Shown here piece by piece: positions 35,731 to 46,667 of a stretch of DNA of 51,272 bases. Made by a program: the position numbers and the translations under genes. The notes beneath the pieces are model-generated. The model saw only the letters and a program-made list of their open reading frames with translations, had not been told where the DNA came from and made no database searches. The first letter of the stretch is position 1; the number at the start of each line of letters is the position of its first letter. The DNA is from Azolla pinnata (lineage: Eukaryota; Streptophyta; Polypodiopsida; Salviniales; Salviniaceae), in NCBI GenBank assembly GCA_037176905.1, contig JBBBWG010028854.1:5046-56317 (forward strand), given 5' to 3'.

Positions 35731-36424
35731 TGATCTAGGAATTTTTGGTTGTGATTGTGATTTTGAGGATGAATGAATACCTGGCCCCTCCCACCAAACA
35801 TCTTGCTACTTCAAATATATTTCTCCAAATGGCTTGAAAAGGGTTGAATTTGGGCTCATACACAATCCATCCAAAACAGCATGTACATAAAATTTGATAT
35901 CTCTAGAGGCAAAAGAAATAAAGCTCCAATGACTAACTATTCTATTCCCTTCGGAAAATCAGCTCATTTCTGGCACTGGTGGCATTAGACTGATCACCCC
36001 TTGGATTGGGTAAAAAGATGTGGGGAAAAGAAAGAAAAAGATATATTTTAACGTCTGCTTAGGCCAATCTGACCCATGAGACAAAACCATACAATAAACT
36101 AATGTTTGCGTATCCACTCAACCGCGTTTTTGCAGACAACGGGGAAAATCGCGATTGGATTCCACACAAAGTAAAGATCAAATCGATGCCTTTCTCGAAC
36201 GTCGGGTGGGGGGTGCATGGTCCATGAGACAGAAACGTACACTCGTATGCTTGTGCGTGTTCGATCAAATGTGATCATTAATCTGTAATGCGATTATAAC
36301 AGATAGAACGAACGCTGAAGTCGCGTGACTGACGATCACTCGTGGCGTTGCCCTGTTCTTACAGTCCAAGACTCGGAGCAAAGCAGCACAGAGAGAGCAA
36401 TCGGTGATCTGATAGTCAAGAATA

Positions 36425-36793
36425 GGCATCGGCAACAGTTCGGCTTGAGCCACAACCAAACCATTCGGCTGGTTTATAATGGCTTAACGGCTTAAGAGTT
36501 TGACTGGTTTTGGTTTAGGTTTGAGGATTCTAGACCAGTTAGAGGTTTGGGTCAGATGCAGATGTTGCATTTGGCTTTGATTTGATTTCAATGCTTCGGT
36601 TTTTTAATGCTTTAAGCTTTAATTTTTGTAAACGGTTTGGCTTGGCTTGGTGGTGGTTTAATGGTTTACGCTTAACGTCGCGTTGTCAGGTTGGTTTTGG
36701 TTTTTAACGTCTTGGTTTAAGTTATAGTTAGTTTCTCAACAACAGTTTTGGCTCAAAGCAACTCAAGCCGAGCCAAACTGAACCGTTGATGCC
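36425..36793. repeat. Possible small inverted-repeat (MITE-like) element
   Basis: The left end GGCATCGGCAACAGTTCGGC (36425) and the reverse complement of the right end (36763-36793) share GGCATC and CGGCTTGA, with a 7-base length difference between arms. The interior is rich in TTTGGTTT and TTTAACGG. No clear target-site duplication was seen, so this could be simple sequence rather than a transposon. Confidence 0.3.
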
Positions 36794-37730
36794 TGGTATG
36801 GAGAAACCTTAAACCCTAAACTGAAGAGCAACAATGGGGTTAGATTAGATCCAAAGTCTTGGCTTTTCTCGCTGACTCCTACTGATTGATCTCTCCGACC
36901 ATCTACGCTTCCTTGAAAGTTTTCTCGATGCTCATTATCTGAAAAGCTCGGACAAGAACAGTCATTCCATCTGCTGCTTTTTGCCGAATTCTCACACCAG
37001 ATTGGGAATTTCTGGCCAGATTTCAAGTCTGGTCGGATCGATGCATTGTCGGAGGCAGTTCGGGTGATTTCTGCTGGGCCCAATGTTGTTACATACATAG
37101 CATGACATATGCGTACATTACATCTGTTACGTATTCTTTAAGTATTTAATAAAAAATCTATAAACTCTTAGAATACGTCTTTTATCATACAGCTGTTGGG
37201 CACGTTAATACGCTAAACAATTATGCTAATTTACAACAATTAAATATACAAAATTATAAAGTACATTTCGACGCCTGCTGAAAATCAGCAATTACAGATT
37301 AACGTCCGCTCTCAATCTTCCGCTAAAAACCAAACTAACACCCGATTAATCCCGTCGGTAAACTGTTAATTGGTTTTCTTTCTTAATCACGCTTCCCACT
37401 GATCCGATCTCAATCGATTCCCTCACTATATATATTTGGTGAACAAGACATCGGTAATTTCAGGATCCAGTTAATTCGATTAACGCGTCGATCAATCAGT
37501 CGAGCACCGATCGATTCGATAAATCTGATGTTATTAATCGAGCCTGCGAATTCGTTTACCGATTTGGCGCTAATCAATCAATCAAAATCAATCAATCGAG
37601 CGTGAATATGTAAAACTAATCTGGAATTGTCTTGTAATTTTGTCTGGCGTTTTGTTCTGTGCAATTTTTCCCCCAAAATAAAAGACTTATTTTCGAAAAA
37701 AGAAAAAAAAGCAGAAGAGAAGAAAAATGC

Positions 37731-37756
37731 TCTTCTTCTTCTTCTTCTTCTTCTTC
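37731..37756. repeat. (CTT)n microsatellite in the clathrin light chain leader
   Basis: A run of TTC/CTT triplets about 130-155 bases upstream of the start codon. Such tracts are common in plant 5' UTRs. Confidence 0.9.
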
Positions 37757-37884
37757 GTGGTCTGTCTTTCTGTGTTTTCTTCTCCGACTGAACTGACAGA
37801 CAGAGCTCGGCGACGAAACCCTAATCTCGCTCTCCGTCCTCTTCTCCCTCCCGCGCCGCGTTTCCGATCCGATCGGACCTCGCC

Positions 37885-39987
37885 ATGGCCTCCGCCTTCG
37901 ATCCTTACGTCGGTGGCGGGGAAGATCTGCACCTCTCCGGCCCCGGAACCGACGCTAGCTACGACCTTCACCACTACTCCCACGACGAAGAACACAAGGA
38001 TCTGGACATCGACGACGACGTCGTCGAGGGAGCCGAGGAGAAAGGGAGCGGGATCTACGGCGGCGGCGGCGGAGGAGTCTCTCTGGCTGAAGGAGGCAGC
38101 CGCGGATTCGATGATCTAGATCTCGGATCTGGCGCTCCCCCCCCTTACCGGAGCCCCTTCGATGACGACGAGGAAGAGGAGAAGGAGGCTGGAGGCTATG
38201 GCGATGGAGGGAATATATCTCCCTCTCTGTCCGATCCGTTCGGGCAGCCACATTTTGGATCCAGGAATCACACGGATTTCTCAGATGTGGATTCCAATGG
38301 TAAAGGATTCTCGAGCAGCCATGGCGAAGCATTCGCGCACACTGGGAGTGAGGCGGATGGCTCGTTTTCTTCTCCTTTTGCATATCCTTTCCCTTCGTCG
38401 TCGCCATCTCCAGTTAATGGATCTGGATCTGTTCTTCCTCCGCCCGAGGAAATGGAGCCTGAAGAAGGATTTATCCTTCGCGAATGGAGGCGGTAAGTTA
38501 GCTACCGGAAATGTTTTTCGATTCTTTCTTATGTGATTAGTTTGTGGGATGCTTGGCTTGGCATCTCTCTCACCGGGTACAATTGTTAGGGCATGGTCTC
38601 GTGAAAAAGTTAGCATGTAGGTTCATGTAAATTGAGAACTAGGATGGAGTTAAAGTTTTTTGTTTTGTAAAGATTCAGCAGGCACCTTGCAGTATAGTTT
38701 TGTGTACTTTCAGGAAAGATGAGGATTAGACTTCCTCATGTATCGTGCATTCCTGGATCAAACTAACTTAGAGTTACGTGTTGGATTGAGAATTTAAGGT
38801 TTTAGGCATCGACATTCCATGTATTTATTAGCTCTGCGAATGCAAAAGAAGTGGTTTGATGTATACAGCCCGGCCTGATGCTTGATCTCTCTATTCCTCT
38901 CAATAAATGATTGTCTCTTTTGGTTGGCCTTGTCGGAAAATGCCGTGGGTGATGAAACTAGATTCCATGTATCAAAATTATTTGAAGGAGTCCATCTGCT
39001 AGAATTTTGTTGTCACAAGGTGATCTCTTCAAGGGAAGGATTTCTCTTTATGTGCCTGTCTACTTTAACAATAGATCTGCCAAATGTGATGTACGTCTAG
39101 GTAGCATTGTATTTCTTCTCACTATGAGCCTTGAACCATGCATGCTTTACTCAGTAAATTGACTTATCTATCATATCTCTCTCTCTCTCTCTCATGTGTG
39201 ATTATCTAATGCCCTTCTACATGTGCATGTTAGATAAATCTGCATTATTTAAACAGAATTTGTGGCGTGTGTATAATGTTTATGAGCTATTTGAATGCAG
39301 CAAGAACGCCATTCACCTAGAGCAGAAAGCTGCTAAGGAGCGTGAAAAGCTCTCCCAGATCATTGATGCAGCTGACGCTTTTAAGGATGAGTTTTATGAG
39401 AAACGCAGAATGAATTATGAAGCCAACAAGAACAACAACCGTGATAAAGAGAAGGTCGTAGATTGATCACTCTTATTGAACTTCCTCTGATGACACTACG
39501 TTAATAGAAATTGCATGATTTGTTTTAAACTTATTTATGAATGTAAGGAGGAATCTGTTATATTGCATGATGTGGGTTTCTGAGGCTTTTCTCATCTTAA
39601 TGGAACAATGCCCTTTCTGAACTTCAGGTATTCCTTGAAAATCTTACCAATTTTCATGCCACTGCTGATAAGCATTACTGGAAGGCGATTGCGGAGCTTG
39701 TTCCTCATGAGTTGCCTTCTGTTGAATCTAAAGTTCGAGGTAACAAAGACAAAAAGAAACCTTCAGTGGTCATCAATCACGGTCCCAAACCAGGCAAAGC
39801 AACAGATCTTACACGAATGAGACAGGTCTTAGTAAAGTTGAAACATAATCCACCCCCTCATATGAAACCGCCCCCACCACCAGCACCACCTACTGATGCC
39901 ACGGCCACAACAGCACCCAGCACCACAGCACCTCCTCCAACTGTCGAAGGATCAGATGCCAAGCCCACTCTTGTTGCTGCAGCTTAA
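37885..39987 (+). CDS. Clathrin light chain, 373 aa
   Basis: Three exons with consistent phases: 37885-38492, 39301-39454, 39628-39987 (1122 nt with TAA). The light chain binds the clathrin heavy chain hub and tunes coat assembly in endocytosis and trans-Golgi traffic. Exon 1 encodes a long, acidic and Gly/Ser-rich N-terminal part (about 195 residues) ending [12 protein letters not shown]. Exon 2 encodes the coiled coil that binds heavy chain: [20 protein letters not shown], continuing to [12 protein letters not shown]. Exon 3 encodes [17 protein letters not shown], then a basic KDKKKPSVV segment and a Pro/Ala/Thr tail. This is the plant layout. The start at 37885 sits in good context (GCCATGGC). 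An overlapping upstream frame begins at 37727 and would matter only if transcripts start before it. Confidence 0.95.
39175..39193. repeat. (TC)n microsatellite in clathrin light chain intron 1
   Basis: A TC run about 110 bases upstream of the exon 2 acceptor at 39300. Confidence 0.9.
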
Positions 39988-40860
39988 ATATGCAATGTTT
40001 TGCTTGTTTCTTTGTCATTTCACATGCCATAATGATGATGCTTTTGATCGAGCTGTCATATAACAGATATCAATGTTCTTAGTATCGGTACTTCCTTTTT
40101 AGCCTAACAATCACATGGCTGTGTTGCAAGCATGGTAATTCTCAGCGTGAACCTAAATGGTATTAATTTTAAGCTTGCCAATTTTTTTGTTCTGTTTGTA
40201 AACTTATGTTGTCTTATGATTCTATGTAGTGGGAAATGCAGTATACTTGGTGTTGTAGACATTCTGTCTTTGTATCGGGAATTGATCTATATCTGATAAG
40301 CAGCAACTGAATGTTTTCAATATTGGTACACATTTGGTAGTTGGCATAATTGAATCGGGAATTGATCTATATCTAATAAGCAGCAACTGAATGTTTTCAA
40401 TATTGGTACACATTTGGTAGTTGGCATAATTGAATCGGGAATTGATCTGTCTATTTGTATCGAGAATTGATCTGTCTATAATAAGCAGCAACTGAATGTT
40501 TTTTATATTGGTACACATTTGATAGGGTTTTGGGTTTAGGATTCGCCTTCTCAACAATACATTGCAATCAATAGATGGTATGGTTTTGAGGTATTTCTAT
40601 TGAATGTGTACTTCTACAACAGATTTCACAGATAAATGATGCTAAAGCATCTCCCTGTATTAAATCTCCATTTCTGCATCATTCCTGCAGTATGTAACAA
40701 CTGCAGTGCATCCTCATTGATGCTATGGGCAGGCGGTCTTAGATGTCATTTTAGAATTGCATTATATGTGTTCAATGGCTGAAGACAGGTACTGCGCGCT
40801 GAAAGCGATAGAATTCATATTATGTAGTTAAATTCTATCTTTTCAGCTTCTCAAACATCA
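39988..40860. other. Clathrin light chain 3' flank with tandem repeat
   Basis: No gene is supported between the clathrin stop codon and the tRNA. The main content is an 80-bp tandem repeat at 40271-40525. The rest is AT-rich and unremarkable. Confidence 0.65.
40271..40525. repeat. 80-bp tandem repeat, three copies
   Basis: Units start at 40271, 40351 and 40431, exactly 80 bases apart, each with TCGGGAATTGATCT, AAGCAGCAACTGAATGTTTT and TTGGTACACATTTG. The third copy has an internal re-duplication of the GAATTGATCTGTCTA block. The first two copies differ by only a few bases, so expansion is recent. Confidence 0.95.
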
Positions 40861-40934
40861 GGCCTATTAGCTCAGTTGGTTAGAGCGTCGTGCTAATAAC
40901 GCGAAGGTCGCAGGTTCGAGACCTGCATGGGCCA
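40861..40934 (+). tRNA. tRNA-Ile (anticodon AAT)
   Basis: A 74-base cloverleaf without intron or encoded CCA. The acceptor stem GGCCTAT pairs with ATGGGCC (one U-G pair at 5:68). The D arm is GCTC/GAGC. The anticodon stem TCGTG/CGCGA closes loop CTAATAA with anticodon AAT at 40895-40897. The T arm is GCAGG TTCGAGA CCTGC, and the discriminator base is A. It matches the nuclear cytosolic isoacceptor that reads AUU/AUC after A34-to-inosine editing. The TTCGAGA and AGCTCAGTTGG segments serve as the internal B and A boxes for RNA polymerase III. Only a weak T-rich stretch follows, near 40958. Confidence 0.97.
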
Positions 40935-41235
40935 TTGATACTACCAATGACGATTAAATTTCCTTTTAACAATCTCCAGTACAACAAATGTCTATGCATT
41001 CTGAGCTACAAACAATTGCTTTATAATCCGATCTACAACACAAAACATTTGTTGAATTGCCTTTACCATTTTTGCTTTATACAACACTGTTATTACACAC
41101 CTTGATGATAAAAAAAATGCTGTCACATCTTTTTCTCCCTTGTTTGTTGCAAAGAACTCTGTTGGACTTCTTGCTCATTCAGGCTATATTCGAGCTTTGG
41201 ATGCAAAGGAATGATCCCCAAAAAAACAGGTTTTT
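40935..41235. other. Short AT-rich spacer between tRNA and PPR gene
   Basis: About 300 bases with no gene. It should hold the 3' UTR of the minus-strand PPR gene. Confidence 0.6.
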
Positions 41236-44200
41236 CTAGACATATGGTTCATGCAATTCCGCGTCAGCATATATGTTCGACATCATGACATAGAGCTTGG
41301 CCATGTGGGGTTGCAGATCCAAAGCAGAATGGAATGCCCACTTCGCAAGATCGATATTGCCATGAGTCCGGCATGCACCCAGTAAGCAAGATAGAGCTGT
41401 AGCATTCATCTGCATGTTCCCTATCATGTTCTCTATCCTCCTGAAATTCCCAGCTCTTCCCAAGAGATCCACCATTGTCTCATAATGCTGTGGATCTGCA
41501 GCTCTACCGTAATCCCGGATCATCGACTCGAAGCACTCCATGCCTTCTTCCATCAGTCCAATATGGCGACAGGCCGAAAGCAGCGAAGAAAAGGTGACTT
41601 CGTCGGGGATGGAACCAGCAGCTTTCATTTCTTCGAGCAAATCGAAGCTCTCTATACGCATCGCCTGGCTTGCATGGCCTGTCAGCAAGGCATTCCACGA
41701 GACGGTATCTGGATGACAGATTCCGGCGAACTCGGCTTGAGCATCTGCTATGGACCCCGAGCTCCCATAGGCGTGGACCAATGTTGTCTCTATGAATGGA
41801 ATCCAATCACAACCAGCACAGACGATGATGTAATGAAGATCTTTGCACAAATCCAAGCTTCCTGTCGCACTACAGGCTTGCAAGACGCATGTAACCATAG
41901 CATGATCGAGCATCGTACTCCCGGTTTGCATCTTCCTGTAGAGCTCCAAAGCTTTCTCTCCTCGGTGTTGCTGGACATATGCTGAATAGAGTGCATTCCA
42001 CGAGGTAATTGCCGGTTGCTGTATTGAGCCAAACACACTCTCGGCTTCAATCAGAGCGCCACACTTCCCATACACAGTCACGAGAGCACTTCCGATACCG
42101 AAATCTAATAAATAACCGATTTGGCAAGCATCCGAATGTAATGCTCGCCCGATCTCCAAAGTTTCCCTAGCACTCAACAAGCCTTTATCTACAATAATGT
42201 TACATGCCTGAAGGCTCATAACAAAGGTCAACTGATCTGGAATTAGACCTTGTTGTTGCATTGATACATACAAACGCAATGCCTTCTCAACTTGGTGATG
42301 TTCCATATATACCGACATCATCTCATTGCAAGACACAACGTCGCGCTGACGCAAGTCACGAAACACATTTTCTGCGTCTGGAACAGCAGAACATGTACCA
42401 TACATGCTTATAAGGGCACTCGCAACAAAGACATCCGTAGAGAAGCCTCTTTTACAAACATCTGTGTGCAAAACGTGTCCAATTTCCATTAGCACAAACT
42501 CGCTCGATATTCCCTCATGGAGAAGATTCTCTCCTTCTTCTGCAAGGTTCAAGATGGCTTGAAAAGCAATCACAAGCGTTCTCTGATCGGAGCTTGCACC
42601 TTCATCTTGCATTTGCATGTACAATTGCAAAGCTCTCACCCCAAGACCTTGGTCAACATAAGCAGAGAGCATTGCCGTCCACATTGCCACATCATGCTCA
42701 GTGAATCTTGTAAAAACATCCTCAGCCTGCTCGACGTTCCCACATTTTCCGTACAAGCTCACAAGAGTACTGCACACAAAGGAATCACTTAAAACACCAT
42801 TCTTGTATATTGTAGAATGTAAAGCCTGCCCTATCTCTAGACACATCTCTTTGGCAGACTGTCCCTCTTCTTTATCTACAAGGATGGAGCATGCCTGAAA
42901 AGCCAAAAGATATGTTTGTTCATCCATATCCACACACTCCTCTTGCATTTGTCTGCATAACCTCAATGCCTTCTCCCCATCACCCTGGCTCACATATTGG
43001 GAAAGCATCAAGTTCCAAGACACGATGTTTCGAGACAACAATGTATTGAATGTGTACATCGCTTCATCAAAAGCGTTGCACTTTTGATACAGGGCGATAG
43101 TAGTATTTCCTACAAGAGTATGCGATGTGAAGCCTTTATCTGAGGCCTCGGTATGTAAACAATGGCCGATGTGTAGACATGAAGAACTAGTGCAAAGAGA
43201 ATCTTTCTGCTCCACAATCAAAGCACATGCCTGGAGTGTAAAGGCTAATGTCAACTGGTTTGGACTTACCCCTTCATTTTCCATTTGTGCATACAGCCAT
43301 AAACCCTTCTCTCCATCAACTTGCTCGACATAAGCCGAAATCATCGCACTCCATGAAACAACATCATTAACAGAGGATGCATAAAACACAGTCTCAGCTT
43401 CCACAATTGACCCACATTTTCCATAGAAACTAATAAGTGTGCTTCTAAGAGCCGAATCGCTCTCAATTCCTCTTCTACGAGAATCGGCATGCAATGCGCG
43501 CCCTATTTCCAGAGCTACCAATACATTGGTACAATTTTCCATTATAGAGCCGTCCTCCTCTTTCAGAAGGGCAGCACAAGCTTGCACTGCAGCTATGCAT
43601 GTTGATTCATCAATAGAAACATCACTTTTGTTCATTTGTGCATAGAATCGCAATGCCTTCCCTCCCATGTCATGCTCAACATATGCAGATAGCATGGCAT
43701 TCCACGACACAACTGTATGCCCACACATTGCACCGAAGACATTTTCAGCATCCGTTATTAATGTTTGGCATTTCCCATACATGCTCACAAGCGTACTACT
43801 GATAAAAAGATCAGAAGAAAAACCTTTCTTTAAGGCTTCAGCATGGATTATGTACCCTAAAATGTCAGACAGTGTCTCAGTGGGAATGGTCACCATGCTG
43901 CATGCCCGGAGAATAAGCACAAATGTCAAATTGTCTTCTACCACACCTCTCTCCTTCATGACCATGTATAGTCGTAAGACGCTTTCACCTTGACCCACTT
44001 CCAGATAAGCTGCAAGCATAGCATTACATGACATGAGTGTGAGCTCCGGCAGCATAGAGAAAATACGTCCGGCTTCTGCAAGAGCCCCCAACTTAGCATA
44101 AAAAGTTAAAATGGCATTGCATAATCGTATGTCTTTTATGTAATTTTTCTTATGGATATCAGCATGTAATGCCTGCCCAATTTCTAACGCAATCATCTTA

Positions 44201-45315
44201 GTTGCTTGTTCTTTGAATGTATGCATTTCCATATCCATTAAAACTACACAAGCCTGGAGAGCAATCACAAAGGTAGCGTCATCTGGGTTCTTCCCTTCTT
44301 GTTTCATCTGCCTATACAACAGCAGAGCTTTTCCTCCTTGTTTATGGTCAACAAATGCTGAAAGCATTGCATTCCATGACACAAGCGTACGTTGATCAAG
44401 TGAGATGAACATGCTTTCAGCTTCTTCAATGGCCCCACACTTACTGTACATACTTATAAGGGTGTTTCCAATAAAAATGTCACAAAAAAGATCTCTGCTT
44501 TGAGCTTCCGTATGAAGTTCCATACTTTTTCTAATGTCTGCAACATTACCACACGCTTTGAAGAGAGTGACATAGGTATAGCTATCTGGCTTAACATCAT
44601 CATGACCTTGCATTTGGGCATATAGATGTAATGCAGACTCGTTTTGATCAAGTTCAACATAAGCCGACAGCATAGTGTTCCACGTCACAAGGGACCGATG
44701 GGGCATATCAGAGAACAGATCCTCAGCTTTTGAAACAGACCCACATTTCTTGTACATACTGATGAGAGCATTACCCACAACAACATTCGATATGAGACCT
44801 CTATTATGGGCCTCATCATGCAATTTCATCCCATACTCAATATCCGGTATGCTTCCGCAAGCTCTGAGAAGGCTGACGAAAGTATAAGCATTGGGTTCGA
44901 TGCCATTATCGCGCATAAAACGGTGCATTTGGAGAGCTTCGGCAGGGCGTTGGGCGTCAACATAGCCATAAATGATGGCAGTTGAAGAAAAAACGGTTAG
45001 ATGAGGTAGTTGGGCAGATACCGAAATAGCTTCTTCTAAGCCACCACATTTGGCTAGTGCCACAACCAGGTAATCACCAAGAAGGCCATTCAGACGGACA
45101 TTCCATCGGGCAATATGCATATGCACACATCTTGCATGCACTAATCCGTCTTCGGCATTTCTTATGCATGCTTTGAGAAGAGAGAGATATACACGATCCG
45201 CGAGCGGTTGAGTGAGTTGAGGAAGAAGGGCAAATGCTCTGTCCATGTGCCCATCCTGACAGAACGTCTGGAGCAGTGCTCCCTTGTGCATCTTCTTGAG
45301 CAGAGAAGATGACAC
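41236..45315 (-). CDS. PLS-class PPR protein with expanded L-type motifs, 1359 aa, intronless
   Basis: PPR proteins bind single-stranded RNA one base per repeat and act mostly in plastids and mitochondria; PLS proteins are usually editing factors. Eleven P-L-S triplets can be counted by their WNAMLSAYV-type segments, from VFSSTAIIYGYV (about residue 108) to VSWNALLTGHA (about 1205). After them come DEVTFSSLLSACRHIGLMEE, HYETMVDLLGRAG and an E1-like end KLYVMMSNIYADAELHEPYV; there is no E2 or DYW domain. In seven consecutive triplets (Cys 356 to Leu 1059) the distance from the QAC cysteine to the ALH leucine is 18-28 residues instead of 12. The start at residue 1 gives only a short basic N-terminus, so targeting is uncertain. 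The frame is intact and intronless, typical of seed-free plant and many angiosperm PPR genes. Confidence 0.93.
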   Translation of the reverse strand: MSSSLLKKMHKGALLQTFCQDGHMDRAFALLPQLTQPLADRVYLSLLKACIRNAEDGLVHARCVHMHIARWNVRLNGLLGDYLVVALAKCGGLEEAISVSAQLPHLTVFSSTAIIYGYVDAQRPAEALQMHRFMRDNGIEPNAYTFVSLLRACGSIPDIEYGMKLHDEAHNRGLISNVVVGNALISMYKKCGSVSKAEDLFSDMPHRSLVTWNTMLSAYVELDQNESALHLYAQMQGHDDVKPDSYTYVTLFKACGNVADIRKSMELHTEAQSRDLFCDIFIGNTLISMYSKCGAIEEAESMFISLDQRTLVSWNAMLSAFVDHKQGGKALLLYRQMKQEGKNPDDATFVIALQACVVLMDMEMHTFKEQATKMIALEIGQALHADIHKKNYIKDIRLCNAILTFYAKLGALAEAGRIFSMLPELTLMSCNAMLAAYLEVGQGESVLRLYMVMKERGVVEDNLTFVLILRACSMVTIPTETLSDILGYIIHAEALKKGFSSDLFISSTLVSMYGKCQTLITDAENVFGAMCGHTVVSWNAMLSAYVEHDMGGKALRFYAQMNKSDVSIDESTCIAAVQACAALLKEEDGSIMENCTNVLVALEIGRALHADSRRRGIESDSALRSTLISFYGKCGSIVEAETVFYASSVNDVVSWSAMISAYVEQVDGEKGLWLYAQMENEGVSPNQLTLAFTLQACALIVEQKDSLCTSSSCLHIGHCLHTEASDKGFTSHTLVGNTTIALYQKCNAFDEAMYTFNTLLSRNIVSWNLMLSQYVSQGDGEKALRLCRQMQEECVDMDEQTYLLAFQACSILVDKEEGQSAKEMCLEIGQALHSTIYKNGVLSDSFVCSTLVSLYGKCGNVEQAEDVFTRFTEHDVAMWTAMLSAYVDQGLGVRALQLYMQMQDEGASSDQRTLVIAFQAILNLAEEGENLLHEGISSEFVLMEIGHVLHTDVCKRGFSTDVFVASALISMYGTCSAVPDAENVFRDLRQRDVVSCNEMMSVYMEHHQVEKALRLYVSMQQQGLIPDQLTFVMSLQACNIIVDKGLLSARETLEIGRALHSDACQIGYLLDFGIGSALVTVYGKCGALIEAESVFGSIQQPAITSWNALYSAYVQQHRGEKALELYRKMQTGSTMLDHAMVTCVLQACSATGSLDLCKDLHYIIVCAGCDWIPFIETTLVHAYGSSGSIADAQAEFAGICHPDTVSWNALLTGHASQAMRIESFDLLEEMKAAGSIPDEVTFSSLLSACRHIGLMEEGMECFESMIRDYGRAADPQHYETMVDLLGRAGNFRRIENMIGNMQMNATALSCLLGACRTHGNIDLAKWAFHSALDLQPHMAKLYVMMSNIYADAELHEPYV

Positions 45316-46667
45316 TAGGGCAATGAACTGTCATTGTATCTGCCTGCCAATCACTGTGTATGTCTCTGAAGGATTTTTGTGTATTGAAAATCTATGTCGA
45401 AACGTCGTGCTCGGTTTCTTCTGGCATTTCTCTGCGCTCAGCAGCAACACAACACTGATGTCGACCCAACAGAAAACCAAGATTCAGGGCTCAGGGATTC
45501 ATTCAGGCTTACCTTTCCTTGCTCAGCAGCTCAGCAGGATCATCAAGCTGCATCTTCTGCAAAGTGAAGGGACTCAGAGTTTTCTCTTCTATTTCCAAAT
45601 TTCAATGGCCCTCAGTTTGTCACCTCCAATTTTGACCTCAAATTTCTGATGTTCCAGAAACCTAAAAACCTGCCCTAAACCCCCAAAACCCTAAACCCCA
45701 AAACCCCCAAAACACTAAAACCTGCCCTAAACCCCCAAAACCCTAAAAACCTGCTCTAAAACCCCTAAACTCTAAAACCTGCCCTAAACCCCCTAAACAC
45801 TAAAAACCTGCCCTAAACTCCCTAAACCCTAAAAACCAGGCATGAATCCTGTCAACTTCCCACTAGATTCTGAGTTCCCCGAGACACCTCCCAACCAGAT
45901 GTTATCGTCATTGTTGGCGCGGTGCAGTAATCGACCACACGTGAAAGACTGCATAGCAAACATAAACCCTAAAAACCCTGGAGAAGTAGGATATCATTCA
46001 ATCGATATTTCGAAGCTTCTACGGCGTTGATCCCGAAGCGGACTCTTCGCTTGTTCGGGTCACTTCATTTTGTGGCTAGGCCTCTAGTTTTATCGATGCC
46101 AGCTTTTGCGAGGGTCGGGACTTATCATCCGACCCTTGAGCACATGGCTGAATTATGGAGTTTCAAGGCGTAAGTTGTCTCGCTTCTAGATGTAGGCAAG
46201 AAGACCATGGTGCACTTTGGGGTAGTTTTAGGCATACCCAAAGTCTGGTAATCTGGGAAACTTCTCTTCCTGTTCTTCGTGGGTTGTTATAGCAATGCAC
46301 TCTATCCCGCAGCAAACATCATCAACATCCAAAAGTAGCACACTCCTCATCATTTCGGCGTGGGACTTCAAGAAGTAGAAAGTATCTTGAATGATGACAT
46401 AGATTGAATCTCTTTGAGGTCAAACTGGAATGATGGGGAGCATCAACAGAGTGTTGATCATGGTTCAAAATACTGTTGCAGCTTTTGGTGCTCAGAGTAT
46501 CAAACCACCCATGGGCTATGGTATTCGAATAAGAGTTAAAACATACCTTCATGCTCACCGATCCAAGCTTGCTTTTCTTCATCCACGGAATTCGTCGCAA
46601 TCGCCACAAATCGAGGGGATAAAGCTCCATCATTGTCATGACTTCAGTTGAGAGCATATTCAAGATT
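45316..46667. other. Spacer between the two PPR genes
   Basis: No gene is supported. It holds the upstream region of the 1359-aa PPR gene, a degenerate telomere-like tract (45661-45838) and the 3' flank of the other PPR gene. Frames of 60-136 codons occur but resemble nothing known. Confidence 0.6.
45661..45838. repeat. Degenerate telomere-like CCCTAAA tract
   Basis: About 178 bases built from CCCTAAAC, CCCCAAAA and CTAAAAACCTG blocks. The plant telomere unit CCCTAAA occurs repeatedly but irregularly, and the higher-order block TAAAACCTGCCCTAAAC recurs about four times. It starts 346 bases upstream of the minus-strand PPR start codon. It is an interstitial or minisatellite tract, not a chromosome end, because unique genes flank both sides. 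Confidence 0.85.

Larger units (their letters stand above)
35731..37884. other. Intergenic, no supported gene
   Basis: It contains the DUF212 3' flank, a GGTTTGG/TTAACGG-rich low-complexity block with inverted ends (about 36425-36793), and the upstream region of the clathrin light chain. A TATA-like CTATATATATTT occurs near 37427, and a (CTT)n tract at 37731-37756 lies in the probable leader. No family could be assigned to the short frames present. Confidence 0.55.

Noticed and set aside
41485-41985. 166-codon plus-strand frame
   Set aside because: Antisense shadow of the large PPR gene; codon pattern explained by the minus-strand coding sequence.
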